Assembly (NCBI GenBank): GCA_958452575.1
Contig: CAUDUM010000006.1
Location: 1 to 64,000 of the forward strand
Length of the DNA: 64,000 nt
Direction: 5' to 3'
DNA from: an uncultured Eggerthellaceae bacterium
Lineage (GTDB): Bacteria > Actinomycetota > Coriobacteriia > Coriobacteriales > Eggerthellaceae
Shown here: positions 33,143 to 41,338 of the stretch, one piece after another
Layout: every line of letters begins with the position of its first letter
How positions within the stretch are numbered: position 1 is the first letter of the stretch
The notes under the pieces: generated by a model
Databases searched by the model: none
What the model saw: the letters and a program-made list of their open reading frames with translations, nothing else
What the model was told of the DNA's origin: nothing
Program-made: the position numbers and the translations under genes

Positions 33143-33148
33143 ACTATA
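33143..33148 (-). promoter_or_regulatory. -10 box for ilvBN
   Basis: TATAGT on the minus strand, in the gap between serC and ilvB; the GTG/ATG starts of ilvB are 45-90 nt downstream. -35 is not clear. Confidence 0.35.
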
Positions 33149-33174
33149 CCGCTTCGCAGCAGGTCGCGCGGCAT

Positions 33175-34275
33175 CTAGGCGTTTTCGCGCTCGAACTTCT
33201 CCATGAACGACACCAGCGCCTCGACGCCCTCCTCGGGCATGGCGTTGTAGATGCTCGCGCGCATGCCGCCGACGCTGCGGTGGCCCTTGATGTTGACGAT
33301 GCCGGCATCCTTGGCCTCGGCGACGAACTTGGCGTCGAGCTCGGCGTCGCCGGTGACAAAGGGCACGTTCATGATCGAGCGGTCCTCCTTGGCCACCGTC
33401 GCCTTGAACAGCCCGCTCTGGTCGATGAAGTCGTACAGCAGCGCTGCTTTGCGCTGATTGCGCTTTTGCAGCTCGGGCAGGCCGCCCTGGGCGATGATCC
33501 ACTTGAACACGAGACCGCATACATAGATGCCCCAGGTGGGGGGCGTGTTGTAGAGCGAGCCCGCGTCGGCCTGCGTCTTCCACTTAAGCATCGTGGGACA
33601 GCATTCCAGCACGTCGTCGCGGATAAGATCCTCGCGAATGATGGCGATGACCACGCCGGCGGGACCGATGTTCTTCTGAACGCCGCCGTACATCACGCCG
33701 TAGCGGTTGATGTCGAAGGGTTCGGAGAGGAAGCACGATGAAACATCGGCCACGATCGGCACGTCGCCGGTGTCGGGCAGTTCGCGAAACTTGACGCCGT
33801 AGATGGTTTCGTTCTCGCACAGGTACACGTAATCCGCATCGGAGGACAGCGTAAGCTCGTCCTGCTTGGGAATGCGCGTGTAACCCTCGGCCTCGGTGGA
33901 CGCCGCGACGTGCGCGTCGCCGTAGAGCTTGGCCTCCTTCCAGGCCTTCTTGCTCCACGAGCCCGTGATCAGGTAGTCGGCCACGCCGTGCGCGCCGTCT
34001 GCGCGCGGACGCAGCAGATTGAGCGGCACCGCGGCGAACTGCGAGGAGGCGCCGCCTTGTAGGAACAGCACCTTATAGTTGTCGGGAATGCCGGCGAGCT
34101 GGCGCAGATCGGCTTCGGCGCCCTCGATGATCTGGGCGAACTCCTTGGATCGGTGGCTCATCTCCATCACGGACATGCCGCAACCGTGCCAGTCGAGCAT
34201 CTCGGAGGCAGCCTGAGCGAGCACCTCCTCGGGAAGAACCGCCGGACCCGCGGAAAAGTTGAACACCCTGCTCAT
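33175..34275 (-). CDS. serC: Phosphoserine aminotransferase
   Basis: A 366-residue PLP enzyme converting 3-phosphohydroxypyruvate to phosphoserine (also used in PLP synthesis). Family signatures: NFSAGPAVLPEEVL at the start, MEMSHRSKEF, LFLQGGASSQFA, ADVSSCFLSEPFDINRYGVMYGGVQKNIGPAGV with the PLP lysine in QKN, and HRSVGGMRASIYNA near the end. An ATG at 34293 overlaps the AAGGAGG site that serves ATG 34275, so the shorter form is right. A -10-like TATGCT lies at 34334-34329. serA and serB are not in the window. Confidence 0.96.
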   Translation of the reverse strand: MSRVFNFSAGPAVLPEEVLAQAASEMLDWHGCGMSVMEMSHRSKEFAQIIEGAEADLRQLAGIPDNYKVLFLQGGASSQFAAVPLNLLRPRADGAHGVADYLITGSWSKKAWKEAKLYGDAHVAASTEAEGYTRIPKQDELTLSSDADYVYLCENETIYGVKFRELPDTGDVPIVADVSSCFLSEPFDINRYGVMYGGVQKNIGPAGVVIAIIREDLIRDDVLECCPTMLKWKTQADAGSLYNTPPTWGIYVCGLVFKWIIAQGGLPELQKRNQRKAALLYDFIDQSGLFKATVAKEDRSIMNVPFVTGDAELDAKFVAEAKDAGIVNIKGHRSVGGMRASIYNAMPEEGVEALVSFMEKFERENA

Positions 34276-34411
34276 GAAGACCTCCTTGGCCATGCGTTTG
34301 CACCGCCCCCGTCGGGCGGATGCGCTTTAGCATAGCAGCGTGATGGAGCGCGTGCGTTTCGAATGCGTCAAATGCGGCAATCACTCCGGCAGCGGCGGCA
34401 AAATCGCTCCT

Positions 34412-34894
34412 CTAATGCGCGAACTTGGCGCGCAGGGCCTCGCAGACGCAGGCTGGGGCAAATTGCTCGAACTTCTGGTCGTTCATGCTGGCGATCTCGC
34501 GCACGATCGACGAGGACAGGTACATGTACTGCGGGGGCGACATGATGAAGACCGTCTCGAGTTCGGGGCTGAGCTGGTAGTTGAGCGCGGTCTGCTGGAA
34601 CTCGTACTCGAAGTCGGTGACGGCACGCAGGCCCTTGACCACGATGGTGGCGCCGATCTCATGCGCGAAGTCGACGAGCAGCCCATCGAAAGGCTCAACG
34701 CGAACATTGGGCAGATGCGCGGTGGCCTCACGGGCCAGGCGGGTGCGCTCCTCAAGCGAGAACAGCGGCCCCTTCTTGCGCGAAGCGGCGACGGCAACGA
34801 TCACCTCGTCGACCAGCTGGGCCGCACGGGTGATCACGTCGAGGTGTCCGTTGGTGATGGGATCGAACGTTCCCGGGGTGACTGCACGTTTCAT
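34412..34894 (-). CDS. coaD: Phosphopantetheine adenylyltransferase
   Basis: A 160-residue enzyme of coenzyme A synthesis (4'-phosphopantetheine plus ATP to dephospho-CoA). The nucleotidyltransferase signature TFDPITNGHLDVI (T/HxGH) near residue 10-22 and the second motif YLSSSIVREIA near 130 are intact; length is the family norm. AAGGA lies 8 nt before ATG 34894. It follows rsmD in the same direction, the classic rsmD-coaD pairing, here after recG. Confidence 0.97.
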   Translation of the reverse strand: MKRAVTPGTFDPITNGHLDVITRAAQLVDEVIVAVAASRKKGPLFSLEERTRLAREATAHLPNVRVEPFDGLLVDFAHEIGATIVVKGLRAVTDFEYEFQQTALNYQLSPELETVFIMSPPQYMYLSSSIVREIASMNDQKFEQFAPACVCEALRAKFAH

Positions 34895-34976
34895 GTAGCG
34901 AATCCTTCTTTCCAAAGAATCGTCGCGATGCTTGAGCGCCCTCCCCTTCGCCGTCTTCGCCTGGTTGTCCGGCGCC

Positions 34977-35552
34977 TCAGGAGCGCCGGAGGATGTCCAC
35001 GACAGTATCGCCGTACTTCTTGCGCGATGCAAGCGCGAAACCGGTCTCGGCGGCTGCCGCGTCCACGGAATCGCCGGAAGGCGCACCATGCTCGTAGACA
35101 ACGAGGGCATCTTGTGCAAGCGCTCCCGCCTCATCGAGATGCGCAACCAAGCCCAGCACATCCGCCGCCTCGTAGGCATAGGGAGGGTCGAGGAACACGA
35201 TATCGAACGGAGGGCGGACGGAGGAAGGCGGGTTCTTGAAGATATCGCAGCGATGCACGCGCGCGGCATCCGGGGAAAGCTTCAGCGCACGCACGTTGTC
35301 GCTGAGCGCCGCGAGCGCCGCGCGGTCGCGTTCGAACAGATGCGCGCGCGTCGCCCCGCGCGAGAGCGCCTCGAACGACAGCGCGCCGGATCCTGCGAAC
35401 GCGTCGAGCACGATCGCTCCGTCAAACCCCCCGCGGGCGCTCGCAAGGGCGCTGAACAGCGCTTCGCGCACCCTATCGGTGGTCGGACGGGTGTTGGACC
35501 CTTTGGGCGCCTTGAGCGCTCGTCCCCTGAACTCCCCCGCGATAATCCGCAT
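34977..35552 (-). CDS. rsmD: 16S rRNA (guanine(966)-N(2))-methyltransferase
   Basis: A 191-residue SAM-dependent methyltransferase acting on 16S rRNA in the 30S subunit. Visible: N-terminal MRIIAGEFRGRALKAPKG...RPTTDRVREALFSAL, SAM motif VLDAFAGSGALSFEALSRGA and catalytic FLDPPYAYEAADVLG. AAAAGGAG precedes ATG 35552. It lies 28 nt after recG and 82 nt before coaD, consistent with a recG-rsmD-coaD transcript. Confidence 0.95.
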   Translation of the reverse strand: MRIIAGEFRGRALKAPKGSNTRPTTDRVREALFSALASARGGFDGAIVLDAFAGSGALSFEALSRGATRAHLFERDRAALAALSDNVRALKLSPDAARVHRCDIFKNPPSSVRPPFDIVFLDPPYAYEAADVLGLVAHLDEAGALAQDALVVYEHGAPSGDSVDAAAAETGFALASRKKYGDTVVDILRRS

Positions 35553-35580
35553 GAGCCGGTCTCCTTTTCGCAGCTGCCTG

Positions 35581-37773
35581 TTATTTTCGGTTGAACGCCA
35601 GGCGGATCTCGCGTGAGAGGGCCTGGTGCTCGGGCAATGCCAGCTCGGGATCCTTGTCGAGGATCGCCACGGCATCGTCATGCGCCGCTTCGATGACCTT
35701 GGCATCGCGCACGACGTTGACCAGTTTCAGCGTCGACGCGCCACTTTGACGGTTGCCCAGGATGTCGCCCTCGCGACGCAGCGACAGGTCGAACGCCGCC
35801 AGCTCCAGGCCGTCATCGGTGCTCTCCATCGCCGAAAGGCGCGCAAGCGCGGCCTCGGTGCGCGACGCCGACACCAAAAACACCTGGCCCGGCTTGGAAC
35901 CGCGGCCGACGCGTCCGCGCAGCTGGTGAAGTTGGGAGAGGCCGAAACGGTCGGCATCCTCGATGATCATGACCGTCGCGTTGGGCACGTCGACGCCCAC
36001 CTCGATGACCGTCGTCGCCACGAGCACCTGCGTCTCGCCGGCGCGGAAGCGCTCCATCACCGCCTGCTTCTCGGAGCCCGACATGCGGCCGCACAGCAGC
36101 TCGACGTTCCAATCCGCAAACGTCGTGCGCTGCAAAAACTCCGCCTCGCGCTCGGCAGCGGCGATGTCGTCGCCCGCGTAGTCGCCGTCCTCCTCGATGC
36201 TGATGGCGGCGTAGACGTATTCATCCTCGTCACCCTCTCGCCCGGCGCGCTTGCCCGCGCGCTCGTCGCGCTCATGCGAGCTTTGCCCCACCAGCGGGCA
36301 GACCACGTACACCTGCTCGCCGCGTGCGAGCGCCTTGCGGGCGGCGTCGTAGGCGCGGCCGCGGTCCTGCTTGGAAAGGACGGCGGTCGTGCGCCCCGCC
36401 GCAGTGGAGGGTCGCTGCCGCAGGCAGGACAGCTCCATGTTGCCGAACAGCGCCAAAGCGAGCGAGCGCGGTATCGGCGTTGCAGTGAGCGACAGCGCAT
36501 CGACCGCATCTCCCTTCGCGAGCAGCTTGGCGCGCTGCTCCACGCCAAAGCGCTGCTGTTCGTCGATGATGACCAGGCTGCAGCGCGCCGGGGCGACGTC
36601 GTCCTCCAGCAGCGCATGCGTGCCGATCAGCACCGTCAGCGCACCCGACGCGGCGTCTGCGAGCAGCCCCTCGCGCTCGGCAGCCGGCGTCGACCCCGTC
36701 AGCACGCCCCATGCGACCCCCGCGGCGTCCAGCCACGGCCCCAGGCTCTTGCCATGCTGGCACGCCAGCACCTCGGTGGGCGCCATGAGCAGCGCCTGGG
36801 TGCCGGTGTCGGCGACCGATGCCAGCGCGAATGCCGCGACGGCGGTCTTGCCCGTGCCCACATCGCCCAAAAGCATGCGGTTCATCGCATGCTCGGACGC
36901 CATGCCCGCAAGGATCGCATCGCGCGCGGATGCCTGATCCTCGGTAAGTTCGAACGGCAGCGCAGCGGATAGCGCGTCGAGATGGGGGCCGCTCGCGGCG
37001 TGGCAGGTGGCGCTCGCCCCGCGCTCGCGCTCCCTTCCCTCCCCGACCAGCTTGAGCTGAAGGAGCAGCAGCTCCTCGTACACCAAGCGCCGACGCGCCT
37101 GGGAGACCTCGTCCATGCTCTGGGGAAAATGAATGCACGACCAAGCCGACGAACGGCTCATCAGCCGATACTTGACGCGCAGATCAAGCGGAAGCGGGTC
37201 GAGCACGCCTGAGCATGTCTCGAGCGCGTTGCCGACGAGGCGCCGCATCCACGCCGCGGACACCTTCTCGCAGGCGGGATGCACGGGGATGATCATCCCG
37301 ACGGCGCCCTCCTGCCCCTCCAGCTTCTCGAGGTACGGGTTGGTCATTCGCTTGAACCCGTAGTTGAACTCAACGGCGCCCGCCACCGCCACGCGCATGC
37401 CCGCGGAAAGCTGTTCGGCAAGCCATGGCTGCCTGAAGCAGGTCACGATGAGCGTGCCGGTCTGATCGACCAGCGTCACCTCGGTGAGCGACAGGCGCGG
37501 CTTGGGGCGCTTGAGCTTGACCTCGTGGACGTAGCCCTCGATCGTGCACTTCTCGCCGATGCGCGCCTGGACGATGGTGGTTTTAAGCGACAGGTCGACA
37601 TAGCGGCGCGGATAGTGCGTCGCCAGGTCGCGCACGCTGGAAATGCCGAGCCCCGCCAGCGCGCGGGCACGGGAGGGACTCACCAGGCGCACATGGTCGA
37701 CCGGCTCGTCCAACGCGAGCGTTGCGGCGAGCCGGTCGGCAGGAGCGGTATGCGGGGCTTTGTCAGCCGTCAC
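35581..37773 (-). CDS. recG: ATP-dependent DNA helicase RecG
   Basis: A 730-residue helicase that remodels stalled replication forks and Holliday junctions. The N-terminal wedge/OB domain (VRDLATHYPRRYVDLS...) precedes the helicase core: Walker A LGDVGTGKTAVAA, DEQQRFGVEQR (motif II, with Q in place of the common H), TATPIPRSLAL and QLRGRVGRGSKPG. A charged insertion (about 505-545, HERDERAGKRAGREGDEDEYVYAAISIEEDGDYAGDDIAA) interrupts the second RecA lobe. It starts 2 nt after the fakA stop, so translation is coupled. Confidence 0.96.
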   Translation of the reverse strand: MTADKAPHTAPADRLAATLALDEPVDHVRLVSPSRARALAGLGISSVRDLATHYPRRYVDLSLKTTIVQARIGEKCTIEGYVHEVKLKRPKPRLSLTEVTLVDQTGTLIVTCFRQPWLAEQLSAGMRVAVAGAVEFNYGFKRMTNPYLEKLEGQEGAVGMIIPVHPACEKVSAAWMRRLVGNALETCSGVLDPLPLDLRVKYRLMSRSSAWSCIHFPQSMDEVSQARRRLVYEELLLLQLKLVGEGRERERGASATCHAASGPHLDALSAALPFELTEDQASARDAILAGMASEHAMNRMLLGDVGTGKTAVAAFALASVADTGTQALLMAPTEVLACQHGKSLGPWLDAAGVAWGVLTGSTPAAEREGLLADAASGALTVLIGTHALLEDDVAPARCSLVIIDEQQRFGVEQRAKLLAKGDAVDALSLTATPIPRSLALALFGNMELSCLRQRPSTAAGRTTAVLSKQDRGRAYDAARKALARGEQVYVVCPLVGQSSHERDERAGKRAGREGDEDEYVYAAISIEEDGDYAGDDIAAAEREAEFLQRTTFADWNVELLCGRMSGSEKQAVMERFRAGETQVLVATTVIEVGVDVPNATVMIIEDADRFGLSQLHQLRGRVGRGSKPGQVFLVSASRTEAALARLSAMESTDDGLELAAFDLSLRREGDILGNRQSGASTLKLVNVVRDAKVIEAAHDDAVAILDKDPELALPEHQALSREIRLAFNRK

Positions 37774-37775
37774 CG

Positions 37776-39419
37776 TTATTCGAGAGAGAGGATGATCGGA
37801 TAGAGGGGCTGCTCGCCGCGGTGCGCGTCGACCTCGAGCTCGTCGTAGGCGTCCTCGATCTCCTTGAGCAGCGCGTCGAACGCCCCGTCGTCCATGTCCT
37901 CGCCGGCCAGGATGGTCAGCGTATCGGCGTCATCGGCCTCCATGACCTCGAGCAGATGCATCACGACATCGTCGATGGTGGATCCGACCGCCTCGATGGA
38001 GCCGTCGGCGATGCCGATGACATCCCCCTCGGAGATGGGGTTGTCATGGGCGTCCTTCGAATTCTTGATGGCATGCGTGACCTCGCCGGTGTGCACGTCG
38101 GCGCACGCATCCTTCATCGCCTCGACGTTCTCCTCGAGCGTCGCTTCGGCGTCGAAGCCGAACAGCGCCGAGAACGCCTCGGGCACGCTGGTGGTAGGCA
38201 CGACGGCGCACGGCTTCTCGGAGTACTCCGCCGCGCTTTGCGCCGCCATGATGATGTTCTTGTTGTTGGGCAGGATGATGACGGCATCGGCGTTCACGCG
38301 TTCTGCCGCCTCCAGCAGATCCCGCGTGGAGGGATTCATCGTCTGTCCGCCCGAGACCACGACATCCACACCGAGGCTCTCCAGAATCGCGGCGTTGCCG
38401 GAACCGGCAGCGACGGCGACCACGCCCAGCGGCTTGCGCTCGGCGGCCTGCGTCTCATGCTCGGCCTCGAGCTTGTCGTTGCGCGCGGCGCTCTGGAGCT
38501 GCATGTTGTGGATGTGCACCTCCGAGATCTGGGCGTCGTGTGTCAGGAACCAGCCGAGCACCTGGTCGGGGCGGTTTGTGTGCACGTGCACCTTGAAGTT
38601 GGGATGCATGCCCACCATCAGGTCGCAGTCGCCCATCGTGGGCAGGAAGTCCTTGGCCTCGTCGACGTCCACCGTGTCGGAGTGCACCAGGAACTCGGTG
38701 CAGTAGCGGAACGCCGATCCCTCCCAGTCGTTGATCTGCTCGATCTCGACCTTGGGCTCGAGCCCGCGCGCGAACGCGAGCTCGTCGCCGAGCTTGCCGG
38801 ACTTGCCCGTCAGCGCGGACGCGAACGCGTCGAAGAAGATCGCCAGGCCGAAGCCGCCGGCGTCGACCACGTTGTTCTCCTTGAGCACCGGCAGCAGCTC
38901 GGGCGTGCGCTGGACCGAGGCGAACGCTTCCTCCACCACGTACTCCAAGGCCTCGTCGCAGCCGAACTTCTTCTTGCGGGCGTGCTTGGCCGCCGCCGCG
39001 CTGTCCTTAAGGACGGTCAGGATGGTGCCCTCGACCGGCTTGCGCACCGCCTGGAAGGCCACTTCGACCGCACGGCTGAACGCGCCGTCGATGCTCGCGG
39101 CATCCATCTTGTCCGCCTTTGCGGCGCCTTCGCACAGGCCGCGCAGAATCTGGGAGGTGATGACGCCGGAGTTGCCGCGCGCGCCCATGAGGGCGCCCGT
39201 GGTGATGGCGCGACGGACCTCGGCGCGATCGGCGCCGATGGGCAGCGCCGCCAGGTTGTCGACGACCGAGGCAAGCGTCAGCGACATGTTGGTGCCGGTG
39301 TCGCCGTCGGGAACGGGGAACACGTTGAGGCGGTTGATCTCGTCCTTGCGCTCGTCGAGCACCTTGCTCGCGGCGGCAACGGCATTGATGATGTCGTTGA
39401 CGGAATATGAGTCAGACAT
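37776..39419 (-). CDS. fakA: DAK2-domain fatty acid kinase, FakA-like
   Basis: A 547-residue protein. The N-terminal DhaL/DAK2 domain has the nucleotide/metal motif NRLNVFPVPDGDTGTNMSLTL (about 30-50), ALMGARGNSGVITSQILRG and NVVDAGGFGLAIFFDAF. The C-terminal half is the YloV/DegV-like domain (GVVAVAAGSGNAAILESLGVDVVVSGGQTMNPST...). This is the architecture of FakA, which phosphorylates fatty acids held by FakB. No fakB (DegV) gene is next to it. It follows an Asp23 gene, the common order Asp23-fakA-recG. AAAGGAGA precedes the ATG. Confidence 0.93.
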   Translation of the reverse strand: MSDSYSVNDIINAVAAASKVLDERKDEINRLNVFPVPDGDTGTNMSLTLASVVDNLAALPIGADRAEVRRAITTGALMGARGNSGVITSQILRGLCEGAAKADKMDAASIDGAFSRAVEVAFQAVRKPVEGTILTVLKDSAAAAKHARKKKFGCDEALEYVVEEAFASVQRTPELLPVLKENNVVDAGGFGLAIFFDAFASALTGKSGKLGDELAFARGLEPKVEIEQINDWEGSAFRYCTEFLVHSDTVDVDEAKDFLPTMGDCDLMVGMHPNFKVHVHTNRPDQVLGWFLTHDAQISEVHIHNMQLQSAARNDKLEAEHETQAAERKPLGVVAVAAGSGNAAILESLGVDVVVSGGQTMNPSTRDLLEAAERVNADAVIILPNNKNIIMAAQSAAEYSEKPCAVVPTTSVPEAFSALFGFDAEATLEENVEAMKDACADVHTGEVTHAIKNSKDAHDNPISEGDVIGIADGSIEAVGSTIDDVVMHLLEVMEADDADTLTILAGEDMDDGAFDALLKEIEDAYDELEVDAHRGEQPLYPIILSLE

Positions 39420-39527
39420 GGTATTTCCGATTCTCCTTTGACGTGGGAGGCGGGCGCATCGCGCCCCCGGCCCGCACGTCGGATGCGTTTACTCGTCGAT
39501 CGCGCCGAAATCCGGCGCGGTTGCGCT

Positions 39528-39875
39528 CTAACGGCGCACCTTCACCCCTTGGACGTGGACCTCCACGCCGTCGAGCGGCACGCGCGCGAACTCCTTCAAG
39601 ACGAAGGAGACCTGGTCGATCAGGTTCTGCGACACCGTGTTGATGTTGGTGCCGTACTCGATGACCACGTACAGCTCGACATGCACGCCGACCTCGGTGG
39701 TGGTCACCACCACGCCGCGGCGCAGACGCGAAGCCGGCAGGATCTTGGCGATGCCGTCGGCGGCCGTCGGAGCCGTCATCCCCACGACGCCGTAGCATTC
39801 GAGCGCCGCGTTGCCCACCATGTCGGCAAGCACATCGTTGGCCACGTGCAGATTGCCCGGGATCTGTGCACCCAT
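39528..39875 (-). CDS. Asp23/Gls24 family envelope stress protein
   Basis: A 115-residue protein with the DUF322 pattern: an N-terminal strand-helix (GNLHVANDVLADMVGNAALECYGVVGMTAP), GVVVTTTEVGVHVELYVVIEYGTNINTVSQNLIDQVSFVLKEFARVPLDGVEVHVQGVKV. Family members associate with the membrane and are linked to alkaline or cell-wall stress. AGGGAGG precedes ATG 39875. It is the first gene of the Asp23-fakA-recG-rsmD-coaD run and is divergent from rpmB, again the conserved arrangement. Confidence 0.95.
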   Translation of the reverse strand: MGAQIPGNLHVANDVLADMVGNAALECYGVVGMTAPTAADGIAKILPASRLRRGVVVTTTEVGVHVELYVVIEYGTNINTVSQNLIDQVSFVLKEFARVPLDGVEVHVQGVKVRR

Positions 39876-39969
39876 GACGCATCCTCCCTAACGCTCAAGG
39901 GTCCGCACGGCGCCGACGCAAGGCGACGGACCGAAGCGGGCCGCTCTTATGGTTTTCACATACCTTGGA

Positions 39970-39975
39970 AGTATA
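39970..39975 (-). promoter_or_regulatory. -10 box for Asp23-fakA-recG operon
   Basis: TATACT on the minus strand, 95 nt ahead of ATG 39875; no consensus -35 at 17 nt. Confidence 0.4.
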
Positions 39976-40037
39976 CCGCAAGGTCAGCGCGCAGCGCCGG
40001 GGCCGCCGCCGCGAAGTTTTTCGCTACATGAAAATTA

Positions 40038-40067
40038 CTTGTGACAACACGTGCGCTTGTGCTATAG
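40038..40067 (+). promoter_or_regulatory. Promoter of rpmB
   Basis: -35 TTGTGA (40038-40043), 18-nt spacer, -10 TATAGT (40062-40067), giving a leader of about 70 nt with an 8-bp stem at 40092-40119. Confidence 0.7.
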
Positions 40068-40091
40068 TAGATAGGCTTTTTTGTCATCAAA

Positions 40092-40119
40092 CGATCCCGC
40101 ATGCGCAGATTCGGGATCG
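40092..40119 (+). other. Stem-loop in rpmB leader
   Basis: CGATCCCG (40092-40099) pairs with CGGGATCG (40112-40119) around a 12-nt loop, 25 nt ahead of the rpmB start codon. It may influence translation or autoregulation of L28. Confidence 0.45.
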
Positions 40120-40144
40120 ACCCGAGCATGATGGAGTGAGAACT

Positions 40145-40336
40145 ATGTCGAAGATTTGCGAAGTTTGCGGTAAGGCGCCCTCTGCTGGCCGTAGCATCAG
40201 CCACTCGCATCGCGTGACCAACCGCATGTTCCGTCCGAACGTGCAGAAGATCACGATCCGCGACGAGAAGGGCCATGTCCGCAAGGCCAACGTCTGCACG
40301 AGCTGCATGAAGGCCGGCAAGGTCACCCGCGCCTAA
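40145..40336 (+). CDS. rpmB: 50S ribosomal protein L28
   Basis: A 63-residue large-subunit protein. The N-terminus CEVCGKAPSAGRSISHSHRVTNRMFRPNVQ is diagnostic. It is the cysteine-bearing (C+) paralogue type, with C5/C8 and C51/C54 forming a zinc knuckle, so its expression may matter under zinc-replete conditions. GGAGTGAG precedes ATG 40145. It is divergent from the Asp23 operon and ends at an intrinsic terminator. Confidence 0.98.
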   Translation: MSKICEVCGKAPSAGRSISHSHRVTNRMFRPNVQKITIRDEKGHVRKANVCTSCMKAGKVTRA

Positions 40337-40383
40337 CCCCCTTCACCGAACCAGGTCCGCCCCTCGAAGCGGACCCCAACCAA

Positions 40384-40415
40384 AAGCCCCTCGTTCATCG
40401 AACAAGGGGCTTTTT
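40384..40415 (+). terminator. Intrinsic terminator of rpmB
   Basis: AAGCCCCTCGTTC and its pairing arm (ending 40412) form a 13-bp stem with one mismatch, followed by TTTTT. Confidence 0.93.
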
Positions 40416-40441
40416 CTGGTTTCCCTTGAACGGATAATGCA

Positions 40442-40561
40442 GGCGGATAGCCTCCGGAGGGACTCGCGCGCAGTATCCGCAGCCATCTTATCGCGTTCCG
40501 AGAACGCGATTGACAAGGCGAGGACCTGTTTGAGCACGTGCCCCTCCGGAGGCTATCCGCC
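40442..40561. repeat. Structured intergenic element, copy A
   Basis: The 20-nt arms 40442-40461 and 40542-40561 pair perfectly. Inside lie box 1 CTCGCGCGCAGTATCCG (40463-40479), a 7-bp hairpin (40491-40509), TTGACAA (40510-40516) and box 2 AGGACCTGTTTGAGCAC (40521-40537). Both boxes and TTGACAA recur exactly in copy B at 62640-62796, in the same order but with different arm sequences. The right arm can alternatively pair with the next 12 nt (40538-40549 with 40560-40571), an exclusive fold. It lies between convergent rpmB and the zinc-ribbon gene. I do not recognise it as a known RNA or insertion element. Confidence 0.85.
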
Positions 40562-40586
40562 GGAGGGGCACGAAAAAGCCCCTTTT

Positions 40587-41309
40587 CTACCCCGCCACCA
40601 CCAGCATCCTCTTGCAACGCGGACAAGTCGACAGCGGCGCCTCGCGCTTGATCGAAGCAAGCCTGCCCGCATCGATGGGCATGCGGCAGGTGCCGCAAGC
40701 ATCCCCGTTGAGGACGGCTACCGCAACGCCTCCGCAATGCTTGGCAGCGCGCTCGTATGCGCTTGCAAGCTCCTGGGGAAGCGATGCCGCAAGCGCGGCG
40801 CGGTCGGATTCCAACCGCATGAGCGTCGCCTTAAGCGCGCCTCCCTCCTTTTGGAACGACGCCGTCGCCTTCTCCTCCTGATCCCGCAGGACCTCCAGCG
40901 CTCGTTCGATCTGCGCGACGACGGCCTCGACCTTCTCCAGCTCCTCGGCCTTGGCAACCAGCTCGTCCTCGAGCGTGCCGCGCCGCTTCGCGATGCCGTT
41001 GAGCTCCTTGGTGCGCGACTCCACGTTGCGGTAATCGCCCTTGGCTTCGTCGATGAGCTGCTGCACCTGGTGCTGCTTGTCCACGAGCGAGGCGTCCTCG
41101 TCCTCCAGCTTTTTCAGGGCGGCGGCGGCCTTGCCCTTCAGCTCGTTGGCTTGGGCTTTTTTCTTGAGCACCTCCTCGCGCTTGGCGCGTGCGACGCGGA
41201 TCTGCTCGCGCTGAGGCAGCTCGTCGAACTGCTTGCGTGTCTTGAGCAGGGCCAGATCGGCTTGCTGCAGCTTGATGAGCGTCGAGATGTCTTCGGTGGT
41301 CGCTTGCAT
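40587..41309 (-). CDS. Coiled-coil C4-type zinc-ribbon protein
   Basis: A 240-residue protein. Residues about 5-185 are an almost continuous coiled coil (LIKLQQADLALLKTRKQFDELPQREQI...KAAAALKKLEDEDASLVDKQHQVQQLIDEAKGDYRNVESRTKELNGI). The tail is a zf-RING_7/C4 zinc ribbon: CGTCRMPI and CPRC. This is the CdsZ/DUF164 architecture, which associates with 16S rRNA or acts as a chaperone-like factor in relatives. AAAGGAG precedes ATG 41309. It follows nif3 by 29 nt, a pairing seen across Gram-positives. Confidence 0.9.
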   Translation of the reverse strand: MQATTEDISTLIKLQQADLALLKTRKQFDELPQREQIRVARAKREEVLKKKAQANELKGKAAAALKKLEDEDASLVDKQHQVQQLIDEAKGDYRNVESRTKELNGIAKRRGTLEDELVAKAEELEKVEAVVAQIERALEVLRDQEEKATASFQKEGGALKATLMRLESDRAALAASLPQELASAYERAAKHCGGVAVAVLNGDACGTCRMPIDAGRLASIKREAPLSTCPRCKRMLVVAG

Positions 41310-41338
41310 GCGCTCTCCTTTCCGGCGGCTGCGCGCCG

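Noticed and set aside
35581..37773. DEQQ instead of DEQH in RecG motif II as loss of function
   Set aside because: Other superfamily 2 motifs are intact and Gln is found at this position in functional RecG proteins.
40430..40600. Element A as a plain terminator of rpmB or the zinc-ribbon gene
   Set aside because: rpmB already has its own U-tract terminator (40384-40415); the exact sharing of two 17-nt boxes with 62640-62796 requires another explanation.
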